Assembly (NCBI RefSeq): GCF_000164865.1
Contig: NC_014618.1
Span: 3,596,001-3,660,000 of the forward strand
Direction: 5' to 3'
From: [Enterobacter] lignolyticus SCF1
GTDB lineage: Bacteria; Pseudomonadota; Gammaproteobacteria; Enterobacterales; Enterobacteriaceae
DNA: 64,000 bases
The notes below the pieces were generated by a model. It searched no databases and was not told the DNA's origin. It was given only the letters and a program-made list of their open reading frames with translations. How positions within the stretch are numbered: position 1 is the first letter of the stretch; each line of letters begins with the position of its first letter. The position numbers and the translations under genes are program-made. Of this stretch, positions 42,551 to 50,288 are shown piece by piece.

Positions 42551-44419
42551 TCAAAGCGCAAAGCACGAGCAGCCGAGCACGCCCCAGAACGCCCGATCGT
42601 CAGAGACCGGAATCCCCGACTGGCGCGCCGTATCGTGCTGGTGTCCGTGTACGCCGCAGCTGCCGATGCACTGATGCAGCGGTACGACGGCGCCCGCTTT
42701 TGCCGCCGCAGGCGGTGCCGAACGGTAATGCCCCGGTACCTTCACCACCGGCGACCAGTCGGGCACCACCGGAATCGCGGGCGGCGCCAGCGGCGTGAAA
42801 TGCCCGGCGGCATACACCACCTTCCCGTCGACAACCGTCAGCACCGACTCAATGCCTTTGATTTCCTCTTCCGCGACGCGGAAATAGTCTTTCGACAGCA
42901 CCACCAGGTCGGCAAGCTGCTCCGGCGCGATGCGCCCCTTTTTGCCCTGCTCGCTGGAAAACCAGGCGCTGCCCGCTGTCCACAGCTCCAGCGCCACCTC
43001 GCGCGGCAGGCGGTTGTTATCGTCATACATCGCCAGTCCGCCGACGGTGCGGCCTGACACCAGCCAGTACAGCGCGGTCCACGGGTTATAGCTCGCCACC
43101 CGGGTGGCATCGGTGCCGAGCCCGACCGGCACGTCCAGCTCCAGCATCTTCGCCACCGGCGGCGTGTGCTTCACCGCCTCTTTGCCGTAGCGGTCGACGA
43201 AATATTCCCCCTGGAACGCCATCCGATGCTGCACCGCAATCCCGCCGCCCAGCGCCTTTACGCGCTCGATGTTGCGCTCGGTGATGGTTTCCGCGTGGTC
43301 AAAGAACCAGTGCAGGCCGTTAAACGGAATGTCGCGGTTGACCTTCTCAAAGACGTCGAGCATCCGGCTGATGGATTCGTTGTAGGTGGCGTGCAGGCGA
43401 AACGGCCAGCGGTGCTCGACCAGATGGCGCACCACGCGCTCCAGCTCGTCCTCCATCCCGGCGGGTAAATCCGGGCGCGGCTGCAGGAAATCCTCGAAAT
43501 CCGCCGCCGAGAAGACCAGCATTTCACCCGCGCCGTTGGCGCGATAGAAATCGGTACCCTGTCCGGGTTTGAGCATGTCGGTCCAGCGCTCGAAGTCCTC
43601 CAGCTCCTGCTTCGGCCGCTGGGTGAACAGGTTATAGGCGATGCGCACCGTCATCTGCTGGTTCGCGTGCAGCTGCTCGATAATTTCGTAATCTTCCGGG
43701 TAGTTCTGGAAACCGCCGCCGGCGTCGATGGCGCTGGTCAGCCCCAGCCGGTTCAGCTCGCGCATAAACTGGCGCGTGGAGTTGACCTGCATCTCCAGCG
43801 GCAGCTTCGGCCCTTTCGCCAGCGTGGAGTAGAGGATCATGGCGTTCGGTTTCGCCACCAGCATACCGGTGGGGTTGCCGTTGCTGTCGCGCACGATCTC
43901 CCCGCCCGGCGGGTTCGGCGTCTCTTTGGTGTACCCTACCGCCCTGAGCGCCGCCCGGTTGAGCAGCGCGCGGTCATAGAGATGCAGCACAAACACCGGC
44001 GTATCCGGCGCGGCATCGTTTAACTCTTCAATCGTCGGCATTCGCCGCTCGGCAAACTGAAACTCGCTCCAGCCGCCGACCACCCGCACCCACTGCGGCG
44101 ACGGCGTGCGATCGGCCTGCTCTTTGAGCATCCGCAGCGCATCCGCCAGTGACGGCACGCCTTCCCAGCGCAGCTCCAGGTTGTAGTTCAGCCCGCCACG
44201 GATCAGATGCAGGTGCGAGTCGTTGAGGCCGGGGATCACGGTATGCCCCTTGAGGTCAACGATCTGCGTTCCCTCAGCGGCATAGCTCATAATTCGATCG
44301 TGGCTGCCAACCGCGAGGATCTTACCGCTGGCGATAGCGACGGCCTCCGCCAGCGGGTTTTGGCTATCCAGGGTATGGATATCGCCGTGAGTCAGGATCA
44401 GTGTGGCTTTCTGAGACAT
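42551..44419 (-). CDS. Amidohydrolase (YtcJ-like, amidohydrolase_3) with Cys/His-rich C-terminal tail
   Basis: 622-aa metal-dependent amidohydrolase. The N-terminal beta-sandwich is followed by the metal motif PGLNDSHLHL (His69, His71), a TIM-barrel with HWFFDHAETIT and VPVGLGTDATRV (Asp), and a C-terminal return to the sandwich domain (IESVLTVVDGKVVYAAGHF). Relatives hydrolyse N-substituted formamides or similar C-N bonds; the substrate here is unknown. From about residue 580 there is an extra tail with HQCIGSCGVHGHQH and GCSC, four Cys and several His, which could bind a metal or be a targeting element. Last gene of a three-gene minus-strand operon. Confidence 0.85.
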   Translation of the reverse strand: MSQKATLILTHGDIHTLDSQNPLAEAVAIASGKILAVGSHDRIMSYAAEGTQIVDLKGHTVIPGLNDSHLHLIRGGLNYNLELRWEGVPSLADALRMLKEQADRTPSPQWVRVVGGWSEFQFAERRMPTIEELNDAAPDTPVFVLHLYDRALLNRAALRAVGYTKETPNPPGGEIVRDSNGNPTGMLVAKPNAMILYSTLAKGPKLPLEMQVNSTRQFMRELNRLGLTSAIDAGGGFQNYPEDYEIIEQLHANQQMTVRIAYNLFTQRPKQELEDFERWTDMLKPGQGTDFYRANGAGEMLVFSAADFEDFLQPRPDLPAGMEDELERVVRHLVEHRWPFRLHATYNESISRMLDVFEKVNRDIPFNGLHWFFDHAETITERNIERVKALGGGIAVQHRMAFQGEYFVDRYGKEAVKHTPPVAKMLELDVPVGLGTDATRVASYNPWTALYWLVSGRTVGGLAMYDDNNRLPREVALELWTAGSAWFSSEQGKKGRIAPEQLADLVVLSKDYFRVAEEEIKGIESVLTVVDGKVVYAAGHFTPLAPPAIPVVPDWSPVVKVPGHYRSAPPAAAKAGAVVPLHQCIGSCGVHGHQHDTARQSGIPVSDDRAFWGVLGCSCFAL

Positions 44420-44440
44420 AACTATCTCCTTAAGATGGGG

Positions 44441-44986
44441 TCAGGCTTTCTTCAGCCACCCGGCAAACAGGCGGGTTACGATGGGCATCCACAGCCAGAC
44501 GACCAGCGCCACCACGCAGGCATCGTTAATCAGGTGCAGCAGCAAAGAGCCCTTCAGGGCGGGCAGCGCCATGCCGGTCAACCAGGGCACCAGATTGGTA
44601 CTGGGGAAAATCACCAGCAGCGTGATAAGAAACTGCTTCCAGCGCAGCGGCTGGCGCACGTGCGGCGCGGGGGGCGTAAACCAGAACGCGGCTTCGGTTC
44701 TTATCTCGGTATGGTCGCCTTCGCCCAGCAGCGGCGTAATCTCATCGACCAGCTGCCGACGGGTTTCCGACTGGGTCCAGCCATACAGATGCTCGAGGGT
44801 GTCAAAACGGATGATGATATTCCACATCCCCTGCCCGTCGGCGGGGCGGATGACGTTAGCCCCGAGGTGGCCGGGGTACTGCGCGGCAATCGGCATAATC
44901 TTGCCAAGCCATGCCTCATATGTACCGGCGTCCTGCGGCTTCAGCGCGTGGGTTATCACCAGCGTGACATGTTTTTGTTGCGTCAT
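44441..44986 (-). CDS. ABM-domain (antibiotic biosynthesis monooxygenase) protein with two C-terminal membrane helices
   Basis: 181-aa protein. The N-terminal ABM/dimeric ferredoxin-like domain (about 5-95) contains HVTLVITHALKPQDAGTYE and GMWNIIIRFDTLEHLYGW. Two hydrophobic segments follow, around 119-139 (FLITLLVIFPSTNLVPWL) and 150-172 (HLINDACVVALVVWLWMPIV), predicting membrane anchoring. ABM domains catalyse cofactor-free oxidation or simply bind ligands. It lies 51 bases after the YcaC-like gene and 21 before the amidohydrolase, so the three are likely co-transcribed. No specific function is known to me. Confidence 0.8.
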   Translation of the reverse strand: MTQQKHVTLVITHALKPQDAGTYEAWLGKIMPIAAQYPGHLGANVIRPADGQGMWNIIIRFDTLEHLYGWTQSETRRQLVDEITPLLGEGDHTEIRTEAAFWFTPPAPHVRQPLRWKQFLITLLVIFPSTNLVPWLTGMALPALKGSLLLHLINDACVVALVVWLWMPIVTRLFAGWLKKA

Positions 44987-45037
44987 GGCGGGGATTCCTT
45001 GCAGTGCAATCGGGCGGGCGCAAGCCCGCCGCCGGGG

Positions 45038-45679
45038 TTACGCCTTACGTTCTGGTGCGCCATGCACCATCGTGTAGGCGTAGTCGACGCCCATACCGTA
45101 AGCGCCGCAGTGCTCGCGCACCAGGTCCATTACCGCGTCATACGTACCTTTGCGCGACCAGTCGCGCTGGTACTCCAGCAGCACCTGCTGCCAGGTCACC
45201 GGCACGGCGCCGGCCTGCACCATACGGTCAATGGCGCGCTCGTGGGCGTCAACGGAGGTGCCGCCCGAGGTGTCGGTGACCACATAAACCTCATACCCGG
45301 CTTCCAGCGCCATCAGCGCCGGGAAGGTCAGGCACACTTCCGTCCACAGGGCGGAGATAATCAGCTTCTTACGCCCGGTGGCCTTCACCGCCTCGACAAA
45401 CTTCGCATCTTCCCAGGAGTTCATTGAGGTGCGTTCAATCGGTTTAACATCCGGATGCACCGCCAGCAGCTCCGGCCAGATATATCCGCTGAAGCTTTTG
45501 GTTTCCACTGAGGTATAAACCACCGGGACATTAAATATTTTGCCCGCTTTGGCTAACGCTACGGTGTTATTTTTCAACGTCTGTCGGTCAATATTGGTAA
45601 CGCCAAAAGCCATTTGCGGCTGATGGTCGATAAAAATGAGCGTGGAGTTAGAGGGGTCAATCAGTTCCCGAATAGACAT
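45038..45679 (-). CDS. Isochorismatase-family hydrolase (YcaC-like)
   Basis: 213-aa cysteine-hydrolase of the isochorismatase/nicotinamidase fold. The probable catalytic set is Asp18 (STLIFIDHQPQ), Arg83 (PIERTSMNSW, where many relatives have Lys) and Cys116 (ALWTEVCLTFP); E. coli YcaC also appears to use Arg. The C-terminal extension after residue 190 differs from K-12 YcaC, and the protein is clearly a paralogue. The first step performed is unknown. First gene of the operon, 300 bases from the divergent LysR-type gene that probably controls it. Confidence 0.85.
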   Translation of the reverse strand: MSIRELIDPSNSTLIFIDHQPQMAFGVTNIDRQTLKNNTVALAKAGKIFNVPVVYTSVETKSFSGYIWPELLAVHPDVKPIERTSMNSWEDAKFVEAVKATGRKKLIISALWTEVCLTFPALMALEAGYEVYVVTDTSGGTSVDAHERAIDRMVQAGAVPVTWQQVLLEYQRDWSRKGTYDAVMDLVREHCGAYGMGVDYAYTMVHGAPERKA

Positions 45680-45979
45680 GTTATACCTTCTTAATCAATA
45701 AGTTAAAAAGAAATGGTCTAAAGCTGTTGTGAGCAGTTGGATACTGAAGGAGAAAGCCTGATGAGTATAGCTGGAAATTTCTAACGAGTTATTAAAGAAA
45801 TTTTTCCGTTTTATGGCAGGTATTTTTTGTCATTAGACACGGGCCGATAATATCACCCAACAATTAATTTTTATCTTTATCAAAAAATTACGCCAGCCTG
45901 TTCTAAATTATTCACTGGCAGCCCTTTGCCGCTTTAGGTAAAACTAGATGATATTATTTCATACGGTTAAGCTGCCGCC
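45680..45979. promoter_or_regulatory. Divergent promoter region between the YcaC-like gene and the LysR gene
   Basis: 300 AT-rich bases. An inverted repeat AAATTTCT-N13-AGAAATTT (45775-45803) encloses the smaller palindrome TAACGAGTTA (45782-45791). It lies about 96-124 bases upstream of the YcaC-like start codon and is a plausible LysR-type binding region. Promoter hexamers were not assigned. No gene is seen. Confidence 0.5.
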
Positions 45980-46882
45980 ATGCGATTAAATCTCGACGTA
46001 TTGCTGATCCTTGACGCGCTGGATAAACATGGCTCTTTCGCCACCGCGGCGGAATCGCTGTTCAAAACCCCGGCCGCGCTAAGCTATATGATCCAGAAGC
46101 TGGAAAGCGATCTGAATATCACCCTGCTCGACCGGTCCGGACATCGGGCGAAATTTACCGATACCGGCAAAATGATGCTGGAGAAGGGACGGCTGCTGCT
46201 CAACGCCGCCCAGGACCTGGAAAGGCAGGCCGTCCAGGTGCAGTCCGGCTGGGAAAAAGAGCTTTCCATCGCGCTGGATGACTCTTTTCCCTTTGAGGCG
46301 CTGCTGCCGCTGATTGCCGATTTTCACGCTCTGAACAAGCAAACGCGGCTGAGCTTTACCCACCATACCCTGGCCGGGTCGTGGGAAGAGTTGACCCACC
46401 ACGGCGCGGACATGATTCTCGGGGCGATCAACGAGCCGCCGACCTCCGGCGCCTGGTCCTACAAAATGCTGGGCACGCTGGATAACGTGTTTGTCGTCGC
46501 CCCCGTCCATCCGCTGGCCTCCAGTACACAGCCGCTGTGCAACGATCGGCTCAGCGAGCATCGGGCGGTGGTTATCAGCGACAGCGCCCGCCGCTGTCAT
46601 CCGATCAACAGCAATCTGATGGACGAACAGCCGCAGATCCGCGTCGATGATTTTCACAGTAAAGTCACGCTGCTGCGCGCGGGCCTCGGCTGCGGCTTTT
46701 TACCGCGCCACATCGCCCGTCCGTGGCTGGAAAACGGCGAGCTGGTGGAAAAAGCGGTGCTGTCGTTTCGGGAAAAAGACGTGGCCTATATGGCCTGGCG
46801 CAACCACCGCGACGGGCTGGCGCAGCGCTGGTGGCGCGAAAAGCTGCTCACCAGCACACTCCTCGACCAGCTGTACCGCTAG
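45980..46882 (+). CDS. LysR-family transcriptional regulator
   Basis: 300-aa LysR-type regulator with the N-terminal winged HTH (GSFATAAESLFKTPAALSYM, about 18-37) and the coiled linker after residue 65. The substrate domain belongs to the YhaJ-like group by general resemblance (LDRSGHRAKFTDTGKMMLEKG). Divergent from the YcaC-ABM-amidohydrolase operon, the common layout for a LysR activator and its target. Convergent with malZ: the last four bases CTAG (46879-46882) hold both stop codons, one on each strand. Confidence 0.9.
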   Translation: MRLNLDVLLILDALDKHGSFATAAESLFKTPAALSYMIQKLESDLNITLLDRSGHRAKFTDTGKMMLEKGRLLLNAAQDLERQAVQVQSGWEKELSIALDDSFPFEALLPLIADFHALNKQTRLSFTHHTLAGSWEELTHHGADMILGAINEPPTSGAWSYKMLGTLDNVFVVAPVHPLASSTQPLCNDRLSEHRAVVISDSARRCHPINSNLMDEQPQIRVDDFHSKVTLLRAGLGCGFLPRHIARPWLENGELVEKAVLSFREKDVAYMAWRNHRDGLAQRWWREKLLTSTLLDQLYR

Positions 46883-48696
46883 CGCCCCAGCCAGACGCTG
46901 GCCGAGACGGCGGGCAGCGTCAGCACATCCTCGTGCAGAGCGCCGCTGCCCTCTTTACATAACCACGCCTTCACCGCCAGCAGCGGAGAAGCATCAAGCA
47001 CGACCTCGCAGGCGTCGCCGCGGTTAATGGCGACCAGCGCCCGCTCCTGCCGCCAGACGCGGATAAAAACCACCACGTTATCTTCGGCATACAGCACCTG
47101 ACAGCCGCCATAGCGCAGCGCCGGATAGCGATGGCGCAGCGCCGCCAGCCGCTGATACAGCGCCAGCAGCGCGGCGTCCTGTTTTTCGGGATCCCACGGA
47201 AACGGTTTCCGGCAAAACGGATCGTTATTGCCGTCGAGGCCGACCTCATCGCCGTAATAGATGCAGGGTACGCCGGGCCAGGTAAACAGCCAGACCACCG
47301 CCAGCGGCAGGCGGGCGACGTCTTTGCCCAGCAGCGATTTAAAGCGCGCGGTGTCGTGGCTGTCGAGCTGGTTGAACATGCGCAGCTGCTGCTGATGCGA
47401 CAGCCCGGCGCGATAGTTATCCATCCACGCCATGCAGGTTTGCGCATCAATAAGCTGCGGATCGTAAGAGATGTCGGTATTGGCCAGAAAGCCCCACAGC
47501 GGGAAGGTAAAACCGCGGTAGTTCATGGCGGCGTCTTCTGCATCCGCCTGCAGCCACTGGCGCGCATCGCCGAAGTGCTCGCCGACCACGTAGGCTTCCG
47601 GCTGCGTCTCTTTCGCCGCCCGGGTGATGCCCGCGACGTGCTGCAGGTTGTTGCGCGCACCGCCCGCTTCGCCCAGCATATGCACCACGTCCAGCCGCCA
47701 GCCGTCCATGCTCCAGGGCGCCTTCAGCCAGTAGCGCACGATGCTGTCTTCCCCCCGGTATATCTCGTTGAGCAAGGATTCAGACCGATAGTCGAGCTTC
47801 GGCAGACTGGCGTACCCCAGCCAGTCGAGCGCCTGCCCCTCTGCGGAAAAAGAGTACCAGTCGCGCCATGACGACTCCGGGTTGTGGCAGGCGCCGTCCG
47901 CACCCTGCTGATGGCGGTCAAACCAGGGATGGGTATCCCCGCTGTGGTTAAAAACGCCGTCGAGGATCAGCCGCATCCCTTCCCGAAACGTGCTTTGCCG
48001 CAGGCGCAGCAGCGCCCGATCGCCGCCAAACTGCGGGTCGACGTGGCGGTAGTCCGCGGTATCGTACTTATGCACGCTCGGCGCGGTAAATACCGGGTTG
48101 AGATACAGCGCAGTGACGCCCAGCTTTTTCAGGTACGGCAGCTTTTCGCCGATCCCGTCCAGATCGCCGCCGTAAAAGATCGAGCCTCCGGCCCTGGCGG
48201 TCAGCGGCTCGTCCCAGTTTCGCAGCACAATATCGTGCCCGGCAGCGTGGTGATAGTAGACGTTGTCCTGCTCTGCCTCCCGCGGCAGGCTGCGGGCGAA
48301 GCGGTCGGGAAAAATCTGGTAGAACACCTGATCGGCGACCCACTGCGGACCGCTATCGGGCGCGTCAATGGCAAACTGCTCCAGCCGCGCTGGCGCAAAC
48401 GCGCTGAACCCCTGCGGCGTGAACCAGCGCTGGCGGTTGTCCCACAGCAGCTTAAAGCAGTAACGACGCCGCGGCTGCCCCTGATCGAGGGCGATCTCCG
48501 CCCGCCAGGCCGTGACGCCCGGCTCAGGCTGCCGCTTGAGCCTGCGCATCGGCAGCGAGATCTCTTCGTTGTCCTGCTCCGCACGCAGCGTGACCCGCTG
48601 CGGCAGGCTGTCTCCCGTCAGCCAGAGGGTTATCGACAGTCTGTCCGACTGCTGCTTGACGAACGGTGCGACAGGAAGATGCCAGGCCTTCAACAT
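46879..48696 (-). CDS. malZ: Maltodextrin glucosidase MalZ
   Basis: 605-aa GH13 alpha-amylase-fold enzyme releasing glucose from the reducing end of maltodextrins. N-terminal carbohydrate domain (about 1-115), then the (beta/alpha)8 domain with DGVFNHSG, GWRLDVVHMLGEAG (nucleophile Asp), VGEHFGDA (acid/base Glu) and NQLDSHDTARF. The start is the second of two ATGs (48696, MLKAWHLPVAPFVK), 8 bases after AAGGGG; the ATG at 48702 is too close to it. Two MalT-like boxes lie 79-101 bases upstream. Its stop codon interlocks with that of the LysR gene. Confidence 0.96.
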   Translation of the reverse strand: MLKAWHLPVAPFVKQQSDRLSITLWLTGDSLPQRVTLRAEQDNEEISLPMRRLKRQPEPGVTAWRAEIALDQGQPRRRYCFKLLWDNRQRWFTPQGFSAFAPARLEQFAIDAPDSGPQWVADQVFYQIFPDRFARSLPREAEQDNVYYHHAAGHDIVLRNWDEPLTARAGGSIFYGGDLDGIGEKLPYLKKLGVTALYLNPVFTAPSVHKYDTADYRHVDPQFGGDRALLRLRQSTFREGMRLILDGVFNHSGDTHPWFDRHQQGADGACHNPESSWRDWYSFSAEGQALDWLGYASLPKLDYRSESLLNEIYRGEDSIVRYWLKAPWSMDGWRLDVVHMLGEAGGARNNLQHVAGITRAAKETQPEAYVVGEHFGDARQWLQADAEDAAMNYRGFTFPLWGFLANTDISYDPQLIDAQTCMAWMDNYRAGLSHQQQLRMFNQLDSHDTARFKSLLGKDVARLPLAVVWLFTWPGVPCIYYGDEVGLDGNNDPFCRKPFPWDPEKQDAALLALYQRLAALRHRYPALRYGGCQVLYAEDNVVVFIRVWRQERALVAINRGDACEVVLDASPLLAVKAWLCKEGSGALHEDVLTLPAVSASVWLGR

Positions 48697-48774
48697 TATC
48701 ATTACCCCTTGTTCAGAATGCCCTCACCTTGCCACAGCCGACAACAGGACGACTCATCATTATGGCGTTAATTG

Positions 48775-48797
48775 GGGGAGGATAATGGGGGATGAGA
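48775..48797. promoter_or_regulatory. Pair of MalT-box-like sequences upstream of malZ
   Basis: On the plus strand GGGGAGGATA (48775-48784, 8 of 10) and GGGGATGAGA (48788-48797, 9 of 10) match the MalT box GGGGAKGAGG, 13 bases apart as direct repeats. malZ is transcribed on the minus strand and starts at 48696. E. coli malZ is MalT-dependent, which supports the assignment. Confidence 0.65.
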
Positions 48798-48800
48798 GAT

Positions 48801-48824
48801 ACCCTCCCCTGTATCGGGGAGGGT
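48801..48824 (-). terminator. Hairpin downstream of proY
   Basis: ACCCTCCCC/GGGGAGGGT, a 9-bp stem with a 6-base loop, 13 bases past the proY stop and just before the MalT-like boxes. There is no clear T-run on the minus strand, so termination would be weak. Confidence 0.5.
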
Positions 48825-48836
48825 CGAAGACAGGAC

Positions 48837-50210
48837 TCAGTTCGCTTCCGCCAGCTGGCGATCGTAGCGGCGCTTAAAGCCCCAGCCGATAAGCAGCAGC
48901 ACAATCCACGCCAGTCCGACGTACAGCGAGATGCGGGTATCCGGATGGTAGCCAATCAGCGCGATGATGAAGACCAGGAACACCAGGCCGACCACCGTCG
49001 TCGCCACCCCGCCCGGCACTTTGAAGCTCAGCTTGCTGACCTCCTCCGGCGACAGGCGACGGCGGAAGGCTATCTGCGACAGCAGGATCATTATCCACAC
49101 CCACACGGTGGCGAAAGTCGCCAGTGACGCAATCACCAGGAAGACGTTTTCCGGCATGATGTAGTTTAGATAGACGGCAAACAGCAGCGCGATGGTCATC
49201 ACCATCACCGTCACCCACGGAATGCCGCGGCGCGAGGTTTTGGCGAACACCTTCGGCGCGCTGCCCTGCTCCGCCATGCCGTGCAGCATGCGGCCCACGC
49301 CGAACACGTCGGAGTTAATCGCCGACAGCGAGGCGGTCAGCACCACAAAGTTGAGGATGCTGGCGGCAAAAGTAATGCCCATATGCTGGAAGGTTAATAC
49401 GAACGGGCTGCCGTCGGTGCCGACCTGATTCCACGGGTAGATGGACATGATGACGAACAGCGTCCCGACATAGAACACCAGAATACGCATCGGCACGGAG
49501 TTAATCGCACGCGGGATGGATTTCTCCGGATCTTTGGCCTCACCGGCGGTGATGCCGATAATTTCGATACCGCCGTAGGCAAACATCACCATCTGCAGCG
49601 ACATCACCATGCCAAGCCAGCCGTTGCTGAAGAAGCCGCCGTTGCTCCACAGGTTATGGATCCCCGTCGGCTGGCCGCCGTTGCCGATACCCCAGACGAT
49701 TATCCCGATACCGGCGACGATCATGATGATGATGGTCGCGACCTTGAAGAACGAGAACCAGAACTCCAGCTCGCCGAACACCTTTACGCTCATCAGGTTG
49801 ATGGCGCAGATAATCAGCACCACGCTCAGCACCCAAATCCAGTGCGGCACCGCCGGGAACCAGACGCCCATGTAGATCCCGAAAGCGGTGACGTCGGCAA
49901 TGGCGACAATCAGAATTTCAAAGCAGTAGGTCCAGCCGGTGATATAGCCAGCCAACGGGCCCAGGTTTTCCTGCGCATAGCGCGAGAACGAGCTGGCAGA
50001 CGGGTTATGAACGGACATCTCGCCGAGCGCCCGCATAATGATATAGGCCGCAACGCCGCCGATAATATAGGCCAGCAGCACGCTGGGACCGGCCATTTTA
50101 ATGGCGTCTGCCGAGCCATAAAAAAGACCGGTGCCGATAGCCGACCCGAGCGCCATAAAGCGAATGTGGCGGGTGCTTAGCCCGCGCTTTAGCTTGTTAT
50201 TCGTTTCCAT
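48837..50210 (-). CDS. proY: Proline-specific permease ProY
   Basis: 457-aa amino-acid permease of the APC/AAT family with 12 predicted helices. The family signature is GSAIGTGLFYGSADAIKMAG near residues 22-41, with EIIGITAGEAKDPEKSIPRA midway. Same length as E. coli ProY; the start is ATG 50210 (METNNKLKRGLSTRHIRFM), and the 14 in-frame residues upstream are rejected. In E. coli this is a cryptic or low-expressed proline transporter. It lies downstream of brnQ with a terminator between. Confidence 0.95.
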   Translation of the reverse strand: METNNKLKRGLSTRHIRFMALGSAIGTGLFYGSADAIKMAGPSVLLAYIIGGVAAYIIMRALGEMSVHNPSASSFSRYAQENLGPLAGYITGWTYCFEILIVAIADVTAFGIYMGVWFPAVPHWIWVLSVVLIICAINLMSVKVFGELEFWFSFFKVATIIIMIVAGIGIIVWGIGNGGQPTGIHNLWSNGGFFSNGWLGMVMSLQMVMFAYGGIEIIGITAGEAKDPEKSIPRAINSVPMRILVFYVGTLFVIMSIYPWNQVGTDGSPFVLTFQHMGITFAASILNFVVLTASLSAINSDVFGVGRMLHGMAEQGSAPKVFAKTSRRGIPWVTVMVMTIALLFAVYLNYIMPENVFLVIASLATFATVWVWIMILLSQIAFRRRLSPEEVSKLSFKVPGGVATTVVGLVFLVFIIALIGYHPDTRISLYVGLAWIVLLLIGWGFKRRYDRQLAEAN

Positions 50211-50230
50211 TAATTCCAATGCCTGACACA

Positions 50231-50266
50231 AAAAAACAAAACCACGGGGCATTTCGCCCCGTGGTT
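50231..50266 (-). terminator. Intrinsic terminator of brnQ
   Basis: On the minus strand AACCACGGGGC/GCCCCGTGGTT forms an 11-bp stem with a 5-base loop, followed by TTGTTTTTTTGTG. It starts about 22 bases after the brnQ stop. Confidence 0.9.
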
Positions 50267-50288
50267 AATTTCCACTCTTCGCGCTGAC

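Noticed and set aside
42551..44419. Possibility that the Cys-rich amidohydrolase tail is an out-of-frame artefact
   Set aside because: The reading frame is continuous from the catalytic domain to the stop codon with no break in codon pattern; only conservation in homologues can settle its meaning.
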